Shown here piece after piece: positions 33,834-43,804 of a stretch of 64,000 bases of DNA (positions are counted from its first letter, which is position 1; the number at the start of each line of letters is the position of its first letter). The position numbers were made by a program, and so were the translations under genes. The notes under the pieces were generated by a model. That model was not told where the DNA came from and did not search any database. It worked only from the letters and a program-made list of their open reading frames with translations. This stretch comes from Pyrenula massariospora (lineage: Eukaryota; Ascomycota; Eurotiomycetes; Pyrenulales; Pyrenulaceae). The DNA lies in assembly GCA_021030905.1 (NCBI GenBank), contig JAGFMI010000009.1, positions 868,001-932,000 of the forward strand, given 5' to 3'.

Positions 33834-34578
33834 TCAACACTCAATCCATTCCTCCGCATTCCCAAGCGTCCCAGCGCAGATCTTAAAGACCCTCAATATC
33901 TCAGCGCTCTCACTATCCAAGCCCCTCTCCAATAGCCGCCAGTCCAGGCCGTTAGCGACCACACGTCGCCATTCACTGATCACCTGACCAGGACAAAGAA
34001 TAAGGTAGCCCGTCTCACAACCCCGCGGCCAAGCCAGTCGCGGATCGCGAAAGATCCAATTCTGCGTCTGCGAATGGTGCCCGCCGCGGAACCAGTAGCG
34101 GTTGCACGCCTGACACCAGCACAGGAGCCTTGGCTTGTAGATGAACCTGCCTGTCTTGGTGGGGACGAGGCCGCCGATTTCGGGGACGCGGACCAGTGTT
34201 GCGGCGTGGAGGAGAGTTTTGCAGGTCAGGGCGAGGTTGATGCCGGAGAAGAGTGATATGCGGGCTGCGGTGGCAACTTTGGGGGTGGCGCCGATGCTTT
34301 TGGGGCCGGTGAAGACGGAGTGTTGGGGTAAGACTTGGGAGATTATGGTGATGAGGACTTCGAGGGGAAGGTGAGTGAGATTGGACGATTTGGATGTCGT
34401 TGAAAGGAGGTTGACATTCTAATAGGGAGGCGAAGAGTTAGATACGATAATGTTGATTTCATTAAGATGGTTTGCTTCAAGAGACGGAGGGAGTGATAGT
34501 ACTCACCTCGGGAATGAAAGTCAAAGCGCTCGGTACAGGTCGAGTTTTAGAAGAGAAAGAGGCGATCAAAAGCTCCAT
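33834..34578 (-). CDS. F-box-like protein with CxxC-GGxHS signature, paralogue C (main exon lacks an ATG)
   Basis: Exons 34578-34507 and 34418-33834 (intron 88 nt, donor GTGAGT, acceptor CTATTAG) give 218 residues, the same length as paralogue B. Exon 1 encodes 24 residues starting MELLIASFSS and ending SALTFIPE. Exon 2 opens NVNLLSTTSKSS, then LTHLPLEVLITII (F-box-type start, 39-51), ALTCKTLL around 87-94, and C126-x2-C129 followed by GGHHS at 136-140 and NWIF. Exon 2 has no usable ATG near its start, so a simple ORF search misses the gene entirely. The CK pair is at residues 90-91 in both B and C. The coding strand is rich in C-ending codons, which is more codon bias than B shows. The function is unknown; the architecture suggests a ubiquitin-ligase adaptor. 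Confidence 0.75.
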
Positions 34579-35638
34579 ATTCGAGGCCACCGTCTAGATA
34601 GTGTTCCTATTGGGAACATCTATAAATTAATGCACACGACGATATAGATGAAAGTGTGCCAACGAGAATTAGAGCAGAAACCTATGGCTCTTCAGTGAAG
34701 ACAGTAGAGAGTAACCACTGAAAAATGTAAAGCTATTGTGAAAGAGTGATGTCCTCTTTGAAACCACAATAATACCATTGGAAATGCGCCAAGGCTGTGC
34801 ACCAGGCTGACTTCCTCCCGATAAATTCTTACCATCTAAGCATTGAATAGAGACATACATGGTTAGCAGAGCTGACTGCGACATCTAAGAGCAGTGCATT
34901 GTAGTGGGAGTTCATGGAAGTGAGAGTCGAGCAGGCACCATCATGCTGCCTGGCGGAGGCGTAGCGGAGCATCTTCTCCAATTTCCGCCCCGTGCAGTCC
35001 AGGCAACAGCAACTACCTAACCGTCGTCCCCACCTGCTAGATTCAAGGAGATCTGTTTCAATCCAATTTACTTGCTTCCCGCGTAGATTTTAGTCTCTTC
35101 ATGAGCTTATTTAATCAACTCGCATCACACTCCGAGCATGCCGTCAACCATTGATCGCCGGAGAAACCCAAACATGACGCAGCTACTACCGTTTTCGGAA
35201 TGCGTCTTAGTAACTTATGCACGGTGGCTCGCAGATCCTGGTGGAAAAGCAGATCCCGGATCTGTATAGTAAAATTTACAGTGTTGTCCTGGCTCAAGCG
35301 TAAACGTCGTGTTCCGTAGTTGCTCGCAGATGGGTTTACCAATTGGCAAACTTCGAGGGTTGTTGCAGTCAAGATCCCTAGAGCTTCCGGCTCAATGCTG
35401 ATTGAGCCAATGTATCATAGAATTTACGAAACTATAAAGCGATTGAGGATCTCCATTTAAGCCATAGTAAGCCTTCTTTGTCCTTACAAACCATCCGCTT
35501 CACTCCTACATTAGAAGGGAGAACCTGTGTCAACAGAACACTCCAAAAGAAACCCATCTTCACTCTCCTGAAACCATTCCATCTTCAAGACCCCGCGATT
35601 GAATCCCTTCCACCATCACCCACCAATCCCTATTCACA
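34579..35638. other. Intergenic region
   Basis: About 1.06 kb with no supported gene. Small minus-strand frames at 34669-34884 and 35115-35372 show no domain. Confidence 0.45.
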
Positions 35639-36087
35639 ATGGACACCACAGCCGAAAACAACCCCACTGACAACTCCCTCCCCTCCGACCCCCTCAGCAA
35701 GGACTCCCTTCCCCCCGACTCCCTCACCCACGCAATCCTCACCCTCCACTCCACCCCACCCCCGCCTTCCTACCCCACCCCATCCCCCTTCACCTCCTCA
35801 CCACCTCCCTCACCCTCACACTCGCCCAACACCCCCCCTCAACCTCCACCATCCAACCCTGGCGCCTCTCCCGCCTCCTCCACCTCCTCCCCCAAAATCC
35901 CCCCCCCCTCCCGCTGCCTGCGGATTTCCGCCACCACGGCACCGCCTTCGGCGCCCCGCTCGTGTGCACGCACAGGGACCTGGGGCCCGCGGACGCGCTG
36001 AGCTGAGCGTGGGGCATGCATGTACCTGTAGACGCTGGTGCTCGCGGGGGCTGGACACGTGCGTGGCGGGGTACCTGGGGGTTTTGA
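35639..36087 (+). pseudogene. Possible decayed Pro-rich gene in a strongly strand-skewed tract
   Basis: From ATG 35639 the frame reads MDTTAENNPTDNS and SDPLSKDSLPPDSLTHAILTLHS. It then becomes low-complexity Pro/Ser, while the next frame becomes protein-like: PIPLHLLTTSLTLTLAQH, PWRLSRLLHLLP, then DFRHHGTAFGAPLV and CTHRDLGPADALS, a stop, and in the same frame GMHVPVDAGARGG. This suggests one frame change in a C run near 35755-35765 and one stop near 36002. I do not recognise the protein. The plus strand is C-rich up to about 35930 and G-rich from about 36040, so chance open frames are expected, and this call is weak. Confidence 0.25.
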
Positions 36088-36602
36088 GGGGGAAGTTGGG
36101 GATTGGCGGGGTTTGGCGGTGGGGTATGGGGATTCTGGGGGGAAAGGGGGTAAATGGGGTGGTGGTGGTGGTGGTAATGTGAGGAGTAGGAAGAGAGAAG
36201 GAAAGAAAGGGAGAAGATTGGGGGCGCTGTGGGGGATGAGCGGAGGCTTGCTGATGGGTAGCTGGGCGGTTTTAGGCAGGGTTTTCTGGACGCAGTCTGA
36301 AGTTACGCCTTCCATTCGCGCGATCAAGGAAAATTTGGTTTTGGTTTCTGCAGCACATCGAAGCTTCATCGAGCGTCATTTTCACGTTATGATGGGGGTG
36401 ATCCGAGGGTCATCTCTAGAGAAAAAAGCAGCTTTGGAAAAATTATCTGGAATACATACGTTGGTTGAAAAGAAAATTAAGTACGAAAAATTAGGAAAGT
36501 ATAATGCAATGCTCAGATGAGGGTATCCCGACGCACAAAGTCTAGAAAATAAAAGGCGCCACCCAAACTCCTCCGCTATAACCAGACTTTTAAAGAATAT
36601 CC
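36088..36602. other. G-rich then AT-rich intergenic stretch
   Basis: The first 170 bases are extremely G-rich on the plus strand (runs of GGGG and (GGT)n). A plus-strand frame to 36520 includes this tract and then KENLVLVSAAHRS-type sequence with no domain; I do not call it. Confidence 0.4.
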
Positions 36603-37155
36603 TCAATTCGGCAATAACCCAACCGGCACATACCACTCTTTGTCGAACCACTTGCCCGGAACCGGCCCAACACATGTGCTAAAATCTTCCCCGGCGGCTG
36701 TCTTCTTCGCGGCCAGAACCGCACACGGTGCATTCCACGAGGCGCAGTCGGGAGTCGTGTAATAAACCGCCGCGCCTTTGCCCTTGATACTGGTGATCTT
36801 GATTTGGAACGAGGGGATGTAATTTTCGTTGGGGACGCCGTACCACGGCGTGTTATCGCCGAGCGAGATGGTGGTAGGCGGGTAGTTCTGGTCGAAGGTG
36901 TTGGGGTCACAGTTCTCGTAGTAGCCTTTGTAGCCGCTAGCGGCGATTACGATGTCATTGGTGTCGCGTCTGAGAAGAAGTTAGCTTCGGACGTTTACGG
37001 GGTAGAGGTCGCCTATTTGGTTGTCGTTCTAATGCGGAAAGCGGTACAAGAGGGGAACCTTGATGATGGTGAACGTACTTTGCAGTTTGAGGAAGACACA
37101 AGGCGACCGAGGCGAAGACGTCGGTGAGCAGGAGTGCTCTCAAGAAGATAGACAT
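36603..37155 (-). CDS. Small secreted cysteine-containing protein with KR processing site
   Basis: Exons 37155-37079 and 36969-36603 (intron 109 nt, donor GTACGT, acceptor TTCTCAG) give 147 residues. Exon 1 encodes a signal peptide (MSIFLRALLLTDVFASVALC) plus PQTA; the junction codon is Lys and exon 2 starts RDTNDIVIAASGYKGYY. Joining the exons makes a Lys-Arg dibasic site, typical of Kex2 cleavage, right after the signal peptide. The mature part of about 120 residues has four Cys (in ENCDP, PDCASW, APCAV, STCVG) and many aromatic residues (NTPWYGVP, GKWFDKEWYVP). Small size, secretion and paired Cys fit effector-like or surface proteins. Exon 2 has no ATG, so the gene is invisible to an ORF scan. 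I do not recognise a named family. Confidence 0.75.
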
Positions 37156-38262
37156 CTTGAAAGAAAGGCAGATAGAGGGAAGAAGAGCAGTTTGAGCGGC
37201 GGTAGGAAGAGAGAAGAGAGAGGAGTGCGGAAGTCCCGCTTTGGGATCTTTCCAACTTGCCCTGACGACATTAAGTCCAGTGCTGGGGAATCACTGATCA
37301 TATACAAATTTTCATAACCCTCCTTCTCCGCCCCCGCCTTACGCTCATGTTTCATCAGAAGACATGGTCGAGCCTGGAAGGATGTGGCAAATTAGGCATG
37401 TTGGAACCGAGATCTCGGCCTAATGGGGGCTGAGCGCACGATGTAAATGACTGACTGCGCCGAAAATGAGACATGACTCTGAATGGTGGGTATAGTAGTC
37501 GGAATGGTCGCGTTTTGATCCCGCGTGTCTGGTACTGAAGATGGTCATAGGTACGATTTTGCTGTCACTCGGTCCATGATGTCAGGCTGCAAACCAAATC
37601 TAAGACGTCTTGTTTATCTGGCAGAACAACGTGGATGCAGACGTATCTCGCAGGAGGGCGTCTTTGGGGCCAACTGCGGCCCCCCGAAGGCGTGGCACAT
37701 GGGTGGCACACGTTGCCGATGCCCGGCAGCAGAGCAATGCAAGTCCAAAGGTCGGCCGTTGAAAGTCTCCACCCTGAAACAAAGCTCAAGCTTACCTTAG
37801 CAACTTATGGAGAAATTGGGGGCTTCTGAGAGGGAAGATGTGGGCCGAAAAGGCGACGACGAGGTCCAGCGGTAAGGCGGGAGGGTCGCGAAACAGAGCA
37901 ATGCCAGGAAGTGCCGCCGAGCCTCGGCTACGACTGGAGTACCTAAATTTGGTGCTTAACCCTTGCTTCCCTCCCCTTGCCATCATGCCACATCAGGCTC
38001 GGTCAACTTCAGGCTCCATATTTGAGTCGAATTCTTCTCTAGCTTATTTTTTCACTTCCTTGCTTGTAGGCGGCGTTGCCAACACCCACAGCAAAGAATT
38101 GTGATGGCGCCGCACAAGGCCAAGCTGCATCTGCTGCATCTGCTGCATCTACTGCGTCTACTACGACTACCACAGACAAAAATGTTGGCCTTTCACCTAT
38201 CACTGTGATAGCCCACCGCCACAAACATGTCCTGCAAACATCGAAGATGCAGCTCTCACGAC
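37156..38262. other. Intergenic region with CTGCAT repeat
   Basis: About 1.1 kb between the small secreted protein and the 3' end of the MEMO gene. Overlapping short frames on both strands have no domain. The only structure is the triplet repeat at 38123-38170. Confidence 0.45.
38123..38170 (+). repeat. Imperfect CTGCATCTGCATCT repeat
   Basis: CTGCAT units with CTACTGCG and CTACTACG variants, about eight triplet pairs. In one frame it would encode an Ala/Ser/Thr run, but there is no supporting gene. Confidence 0.6.
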
Positions 38263-39460
38263 CTAGTCACATATACAAACTGCGCTGACGTAGCTGACAC
38301 TGCTCTCCTTAACTCCGACGCAGTCTCCGCTTCTTTGGTACCTCAAGAAACTCCATCGAGCCCAATCATCAGGCTTTCCCTCGGATTTTCTGACCTCCTC
38401 AAGACCAGCTAATACGACTCCAATGGGATGGCGTCCGCACACGGTATTGCCGGTTTCTCTGAGTACATTCACGAAATTGCTGTGGGAGCGAGTAGCGATC
38501 GCACACATACACCCTCGATCTGCGTGTGCTATTGATTCCCAAATTTGCGGCCTAGAGGGAGCCTTGTCTCTCGCGGTCAGCTCTTGGCCTGCTCCAAGCG
38601 CAGGATCCGCATAAAGAGCGAGAACCGAGGCATTATCTCTGCTTGATGGTAGGTTTTCTGAGCCTCTTGCGGAAAGCGGCGGCGATGGCGCACTAGAAAT
38701 GTAATACGTATACCCGAATCGACTTCCCCAGTGACAGAAATCGGTGCTGATCACAAACGCGTTTTGTGGATCCGCTAGGAAGGGTGCGAGGAGAATCCCG
38801 AAACCCTTTTCTGTGGCTGTGGACGTGGAGCCAACCATAATAGGCACGAGTGGTGGATACGCTGATGTGGCTTTTCCCGGATAGAGTCTTTCAAGAAGGA
38901 GATGTAGGTAGGGTAATTGCATCTCCATGCTATGCTCTGCTTCGTCAGTGGCACTTGACATGGCAGAAAATTGCATTGGACGAGGAGTGTTCGCTGTTTT
39001 CAGTGTTGCTAGATGACGGATCACCTCATGATCCAAGGGTAGCGGATCTGGGGAGAGCGGCGTGGCGTAGGATGACAAGCTCGGTAAGGCACAATTTGAA
39101 AGAGGCGCATGGTGGGACGGGTGAATGATGAAGATACGCTTCCTATAGCAACTTAGCTTGGAACTTCTAAGTTGATCGGCTTGCACACGCTTTTGACAGA
39201 TCAAGCGCTTTGTAGGCCCAGGCGGCGCACGGTCCAGAGTAAGTGTATCCGGCATGTCTACCAGTAATCAATTCATGACAAGAAAGTTGGCTTGAGTTCT
39301 CTTACGGTGACAGCACTATACGCGCACCCTGGATTGGTAGCTTACCTAACGACGGAATCTCATCGGGTACTTGAGACAAGTTATGCTCAAGCTCTTGACT
39401 GAGAGCTTTGTCGTCATCACTGTACCATGAGCCAGCGTGGGATGCTTCTCTTGTCCCCAT
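38263..39460 (-). CDS. MEMO1-family protein
   Basis: Exons 39460-39306, 39257-39189 and 39142-38263 (introns 48 and 46 nt) give 367 residues. The N-terminus is the canonical REASHAGSWYS. Metal-ligand motifs of the family are present: SPHAGYTYSGP (His53), HPSHH (His85/86), and CGRHPIGV near residue 290. Also diagnostic are EHSMEMQLPYL, STDFCHWGSRFGYTYY and, near the end, ESSVSYVSA. MEMO proteins bind iron or copper and are linked to redox signalling and motility in animals; the yeast homologue is poorly understood. The segment between about 190 and 250 is longer than in human MEMO1 and Ser/Pro-rich. Introns were placed at HAGY and KRIFI by frame and motif continuity. It overlaps no neighbour and is likely a conserved housekeeping gene. 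Confidence 0.9.
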
Positions 39461-39992
39461 ATCGAAGTGACGATCTTGCTCAGATACGGTAGTGTGAAGG
39501 GCGAAGGAGAGGTGCGCTCAAGATATATCAGGTTGTCCAACGTTGTTCATCCAGGTCACTACGCGCCAGGCGGATGGAGGGTCGACAGAAGGCCTGCGGG
39601 GCATTCACACAAACACCAGTGGGGCTCCGGGCAGCCCACAGAAACATCGTGCCCAGCGACCAGGTGCGAGACGCGTTCCTGGAGCGGATCTCCGCTACAT
39701 CGAACACTTATGCAACCACCGCATCTCCTTCAGGCCATCACTGCAGTATCCAGCACGTGCATCCTAGGCGAAGTGCAAGGAACTGCCCGATTTCGGCAAC
39801 CGACATTTCGGTTGATGTCCAACCGTGGCGCGGCGCTAACTAGTCGCGTAAAGTGCTTTCGCGTTCGCCAGCCTCAACTTTTGCGGTCTTGACACTGCTC
39901 GCATCTATGGACTAGCATTCCCAGCTCTATCAACTCTTTGCAAGTTTTCTCGTTCTACGCCTCTGAATTTGTATAATTTAAACAGCAACATC
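39461..39992. promoter_or_regulatory. Divergent intergenic region between MEMO and a Cys-rich protein gene
   Basis: About 530 bases shared by two divergent genes. Plus-strand frames at 39437-39892 overlap each other and the MEMO start and show no domain. Confidence 0.35.
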
Positions 39993-41006
39993 ATGGGCTT
40001 GAAGCGCAAGCGGTCCCTAAACACCTCATCTTCACCCTCTTCGACGTTATCCTCTCAACCTGGTCCTGTCCAGGGCGACACCTTGTTCAATGGCTTCCAC
40101 AACGGCACTGGATCGCCTAGCGGCTACTCCCCGCCAGAGCCATATTTTGCTGCTGGGATGGAGGGTTATATAGAAACGACGCCATCTTATCTTCCCTCAC
40201 GGACACGCAAGCGCTTTCGAGACAACCGACCAGACGAGGCCACCATACACTCCAATACCCTCTCCCTCCTTCTCTCCGCACAGCAGAATCAGCATGCTTG
40301 TGCTCCGATTACGATGCCAGATACACCAAGCTATTCATATTCTGGGGACAATTATCTCTTTAAAAGTCAGGGTATATATACTGGCCACGGCATGCCTACT
40401 CCGTCTCCGACACCGTCGCATTCGCGTTTACCATCCACCAACAATAGTTCAACATTAGCGACGAGACCTACTTCCAGTTCTTCGCTTCCATCTAAGAAAT
40501 TACTTGCACAACAAAGCTTGCATGCTTTCTTTGGGCGATCTCCAAATGACGGTGTGCCAAAGAGACCAGCGAGCGCCAATGCTCGAACAAGCAGCCATCA
40601 TGGAGGTGTATCCTTCAACGAACCCCACGCGGATATTATGGACACAGACATGGGTCAGTGTCCCGTGCAAGCCACTCTTTCACCGTCAGGCCAAATGATA
40701 TTGGACCATGTACATTCAACATCTGCTCCTACATCTTCGACTCCTTGGTCTATTCGGCCTTCCACAGCCTGTTCATCAAGGTGCGAGGACTGCGATAATT
40801 TCCTCGAACCACCACCTGAGAATACGATGGCTATGGACGTCGAAATGGCGCTCGACGGGCCATCGGATTGTCTACACCTACAAGGCGACAGTTTTAATGA
40901 CTTTGCATGCAGCACCTGCGGTAAAAGTGTTTGCGATATGTGTGCAGTGAGAGGGAACAAGAGAAGTTGCCTCGAATGTGCGAATCCTGGAAATGGGTAT
41001 ACCTGA
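39993..41006 (+). CDS. Disordered protein with C-terminal Cys-rich putative zinc-binding module
   Basis: A single exon of 337 residues starting MGLKRKRSLNTSSSP; the frame extends eight codons upstream to an earlier ATG at 39969. The first 250 residues are Ser/Pro/Thr-rich and disordered, with KRKR and RTRKRFRD clusters (possible nuclear signals) and an LLAQQSLHAFFGRS helix near 180. The last 90 residues hold four Cys pairs: CSSRCEDC, FACSTCG, VCDMCAV and CLECA, spaced like a B-box or zinc-ribbon type module. This suggests a nuclear regulator with a protein-binding zinc domain. The stop codon follows a GTATAC, so an additional 3' exon is possible. I cannot name a family, but the pattern is typical of a conserved fungal hypothetical protein. 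Confidence 0.7.
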   Translation: MGLKRKRSLNTSSSPSSTLSSQPGPVQGDTLFNGFHNGTGSPSGYSPPEPYFAAGMEGYIETTPSYLPSRTRKRFRDNRPDEATIHSNTLSLLLSAQQNQHACAPITMPDTPSYSYSGDNYLFKSQGIYTGHGMPTPSPTPSHSRLPSTNNSSTLATRPTSSSSLPSKKLLAQQSLHAFFGRSPNDGVPKRPASANARTSSHHGGVSFNEPHADIMDTDMGQCPVQATLSPSGQMILDHVHSTSAPTSSTPWSIRPSTACSSRCEDCDNFLEPPPENTMAMDVEMALDGPSDCLHLQGDSFNDFACSTCGKSVCDMCAVRGNKRSCLECANPGNGYT

Positions 41007-42163
41007 AGATGATCATTGACGAGACTCAATGGGATACATTCCGTACAATTACGTTCGCCAAGATAAGAAGGATCGGTTCCAGAGCGAAGAATCACATGGC
41101 CTTCTTTGGATCCCCATTTTCTGACGTCACTGACTGGATCGCCATTCTTTCAGCGATTTTTGACTATCATGAGGATAGAGCCCCTGGGATACAGTGGTGG
41201 TTTGAGTCTTATTCTCTTGAGAGATGTGAGTTTTAGATAAGGCTCTATTGTCATTTGAGAAAGCCTGCGTCCACCAGACACTAAAAAGACGAGCTCAATC
41301 AGATGACTTCAGTGGCACTCTATCATGGCAGGAATTCAGATGATCACAGCGCTGTAATATTGATCGTTCGCGTATGAATTTATGCAAGTTAGCCTTGGAT
41401 ACCTTTCTTGGGACAGTTCAGGTGTCGACCTGTGGGACATTTTGGTCATCGCGGTGGGATGTGTTATTACTTAACGGATTACGCTCGATTACTATTCAAT
41501 TGCACGATACCCGTTTCCACTTCCAAATGAACCTCTCTCCTTCTGCTTTGAGAGATCTTTAGAGCTAAACCAATGGAGTCAGGTTCGTAAATCGATTTAT
41601 CGATCACGCAGCGTCATTCTCAAAGACTGCTCCTGGGTTCAGACTGGCCCATTTCAGGGGCTCCCTGGACCGTCCATAAGGCGGTTTGCAACGTGCAGAG
41701 CGGAATTTTTCAATCTCAAACCCAGACCTTTACCATTCCAACTGTCACGGGTTTGGAGGGCTGGTCTCAATTCTGCGCAATAATCTCGTCGCCTCCAGTC
41801 AGAAACTGCGCCAGAGCGCTCTGCGCCGCCATCCGCATCCTCTTGGCCGGCGCATACCGTACTTGCTCTGCCGGACATCACTACTTCCCTCTCACCTTGG
41901 TATTGTACCGCACTTCCCCTCGTCGAGGTCCACCAGTGCTTACTACTCGCTTCCCTCTCCCATCGATCTTGGACCTCGCGGCCCGAACTCCGGCTTCTCT
42001 CCCTTCTTCACAATCCCACCTCCCGCAACCGCCGCCTCCCGCCTCCTTGCACGCCCCACTCCCTCCCCCGCCCCGCTCATCACCGGGCAAAACCCTCAAC
42101 AACCCCACTCCCAGCAGCCCCGCTCTCTCCGCCTCCCTCCGCCAAACAACATGTGCCGCTTCC
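41007..42163. other. Intergenic region between convergent genes
   Basis: No gene supported. Plus-strand frames at 41686-42259 are Pro/Ser-rich, overlap each other in two frames and partly lie antisense to the surface-protein exon. The strand is strongly C-rich from 41900 to 42150. Confidence 0.45.
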
Positions 42164-42868
42164 TCAACTCGACATTCCCAGTACGGCAGCGCCGAGGAGC
42201 ACCACAAACACAATGAACGCGATGGGTGTTGGGTTGCCGGCACCGGTCCGGCTAAATGAGGCTATCTGTGTCGGGCCATGCACGGAGGAGGAGGACGCGG
42301 GCGCGGGGAAGGACTCGACGATGCTGAAATTGCCGCTCCGGGCGACGACGGTTTGTTCGTCGCTCGTGCCGGGGACGCTGAAGAAGACGATTTGGTAGCC
42401 GCTCCTGGGTTGGGGGGATTTTTTGTTAGGATGCGTGCAAGCGGAGAGAGAGGTGTGATGGTTACGCTTTGAAATAGGACCGCGGGGGAGGACTTACCCA
42501 GCGGGGACGATCTGTGTCTCGAACGAGGCTCGGTAGGTGTTGTTTAAGCCGTGGACGCCTGTCGCAGAGGTGCGGGTGAGGTTTTCCTTGTAGGCTGGGA
42601 CGAGCACGTTGAGGAGGTATATGTCTATTTTTGGGATAACTCTAGAATATGAGATTTTGTCAGGAATGCGCAGCTTTAAATGCGTGTGGGCTGTTTCGTC
42701 TTCAATTAGGACGACATACTGTTTGGCCGTAAATTTGACGTCGATGCCTGCTGATAGGTTGACAGAGGCTCCCTGCTCGGGTTTGTAGATTGTTGCTTCT
42801 GCGTCTGGAGCTGCGGTTGTGATAGGTGCGATTGCTAGGCAAAAGAGATAAAGAGTGAGAATGAACAT
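42164..42868 (-). CDS. Secreted membrane- or GPI-anchored surface protein
   Basis: Exons 42868-42498 and 42404-42164 (intron 93 nt, donor GTAAGT, acceptor CCCAG) give 203 residues. A signal peptide (MFILTLYLFCLAIAPITTAA) precedes a beta-type domain with YKPEQGASVNLSAG, then TYRASFETQIVPAGSGYQIVFFSV across the exon junction and ARSGNFSI. This end resembles the KRE9/KNH-like Ser-Thr-rich surface family. A short SFPAPASSSSVHGP linker leads to a hydrophobic C-terminus (TPIAFIVFVVLLGAAVLG) with only three residues after it, as in GPI-signal or tail-anchored proteins. It probably sits at the cell wall or plasma membrane. The domain match is weak and made by eye; the secretion and anchor signals are clear. 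The second exon has no ATG. Confidence 0.72.
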
Positions 42869-43804
42869 GACAACATCTGCCTATTGAAATGCAAACATAT
42901 GAGGAACGCAAGACCACGGTCTTAAAAGATCAACAAACGCGTGAGAACATAACATGAAAAGGTAAAGAAAACCCTTTTTGAAGGCGGTGCAATCGGGTAA
43001 TTAATGCTCGTTCATCGGCGCTACAAACCTTGAAAATGTCTTAGCCTCAAAAGGAAATCGCTACCTAGTCGTGATTGGCTTCAGCGACAGAATGATTAAA
43101 TAGCGTTAGTGATAAGGCAGAGAGCGGGGCTAGATCGTCGTTTAGACATGTGGTGAGCCTCAGGAAGGCTGACTATTATGGCGGTGCGCGAGACCGGTGG
43201 AGTCTTATTGCCGCTAGTCAGTCGACGAAGATTCAGCAGTCCAAATCCTCCGGCTCTGTTAAGGTTTTGAGAGTCAAAGAAGAGCGAATACTAAAGATAG
43301 GATCTTTCTGTGATGTGGGACATACTTCGAGTCTCTCCATTGACCATTTTCCAATCACAAAGCGTGAGAGGATGGCCCTGATGGCTCAAAGCCCGGAGTT
43401 CTCAGACACTGTGGGGTTTGCACAGCCTAAGGTCCCTAGTTTCCACCTTCTACAGGGCTTAAAGGTATATAGAGGTTGCTCAACACAAGTCGAAACTAAT
43501 CTCTATTATACGACCGTTATGTACGCCGCGGCAATACTCATTGTTTCCTACCAACCAATCGGGATCCTGGGCGTTGCCGTAAGGTATTTCACATGATGAA
43601 AGCCGCCTAAAACTCCTACCCATAAAGCCAAACCATATCAAGTAGAATGATTGGGCATACAGATGCCTCATATCTAGGCCATCAGTCAGATAATCTTCAG
43701 TCAAATAAGACCCGTGTATCAGTCAAGCCAATTTATCTGATTAAGCTTGGATTGATTGACTTACCAGTCCAGTACTGGCAACAGCCCTATTTTTTGTAGC
43801 TTAC
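42869..43804. other. Intergenic region
   Basis: About 940 bases. The plus-strand frame at 43150-43596 starts at GTG and shows no domain. I see no gene. Confidence 0.45.

Noticed and set aside
35839-36369. Minus-strand 176-codon frame over the skewed tract
   Set aside because: Pro-run and Gly-run content follows from base skew; no conserved motif.
41686-42259. Two overlapping plus-strand Pro/Ser frames
   Set aside because: Chance frames in C-rich sequence, partly antisense to a surface-protein exon.
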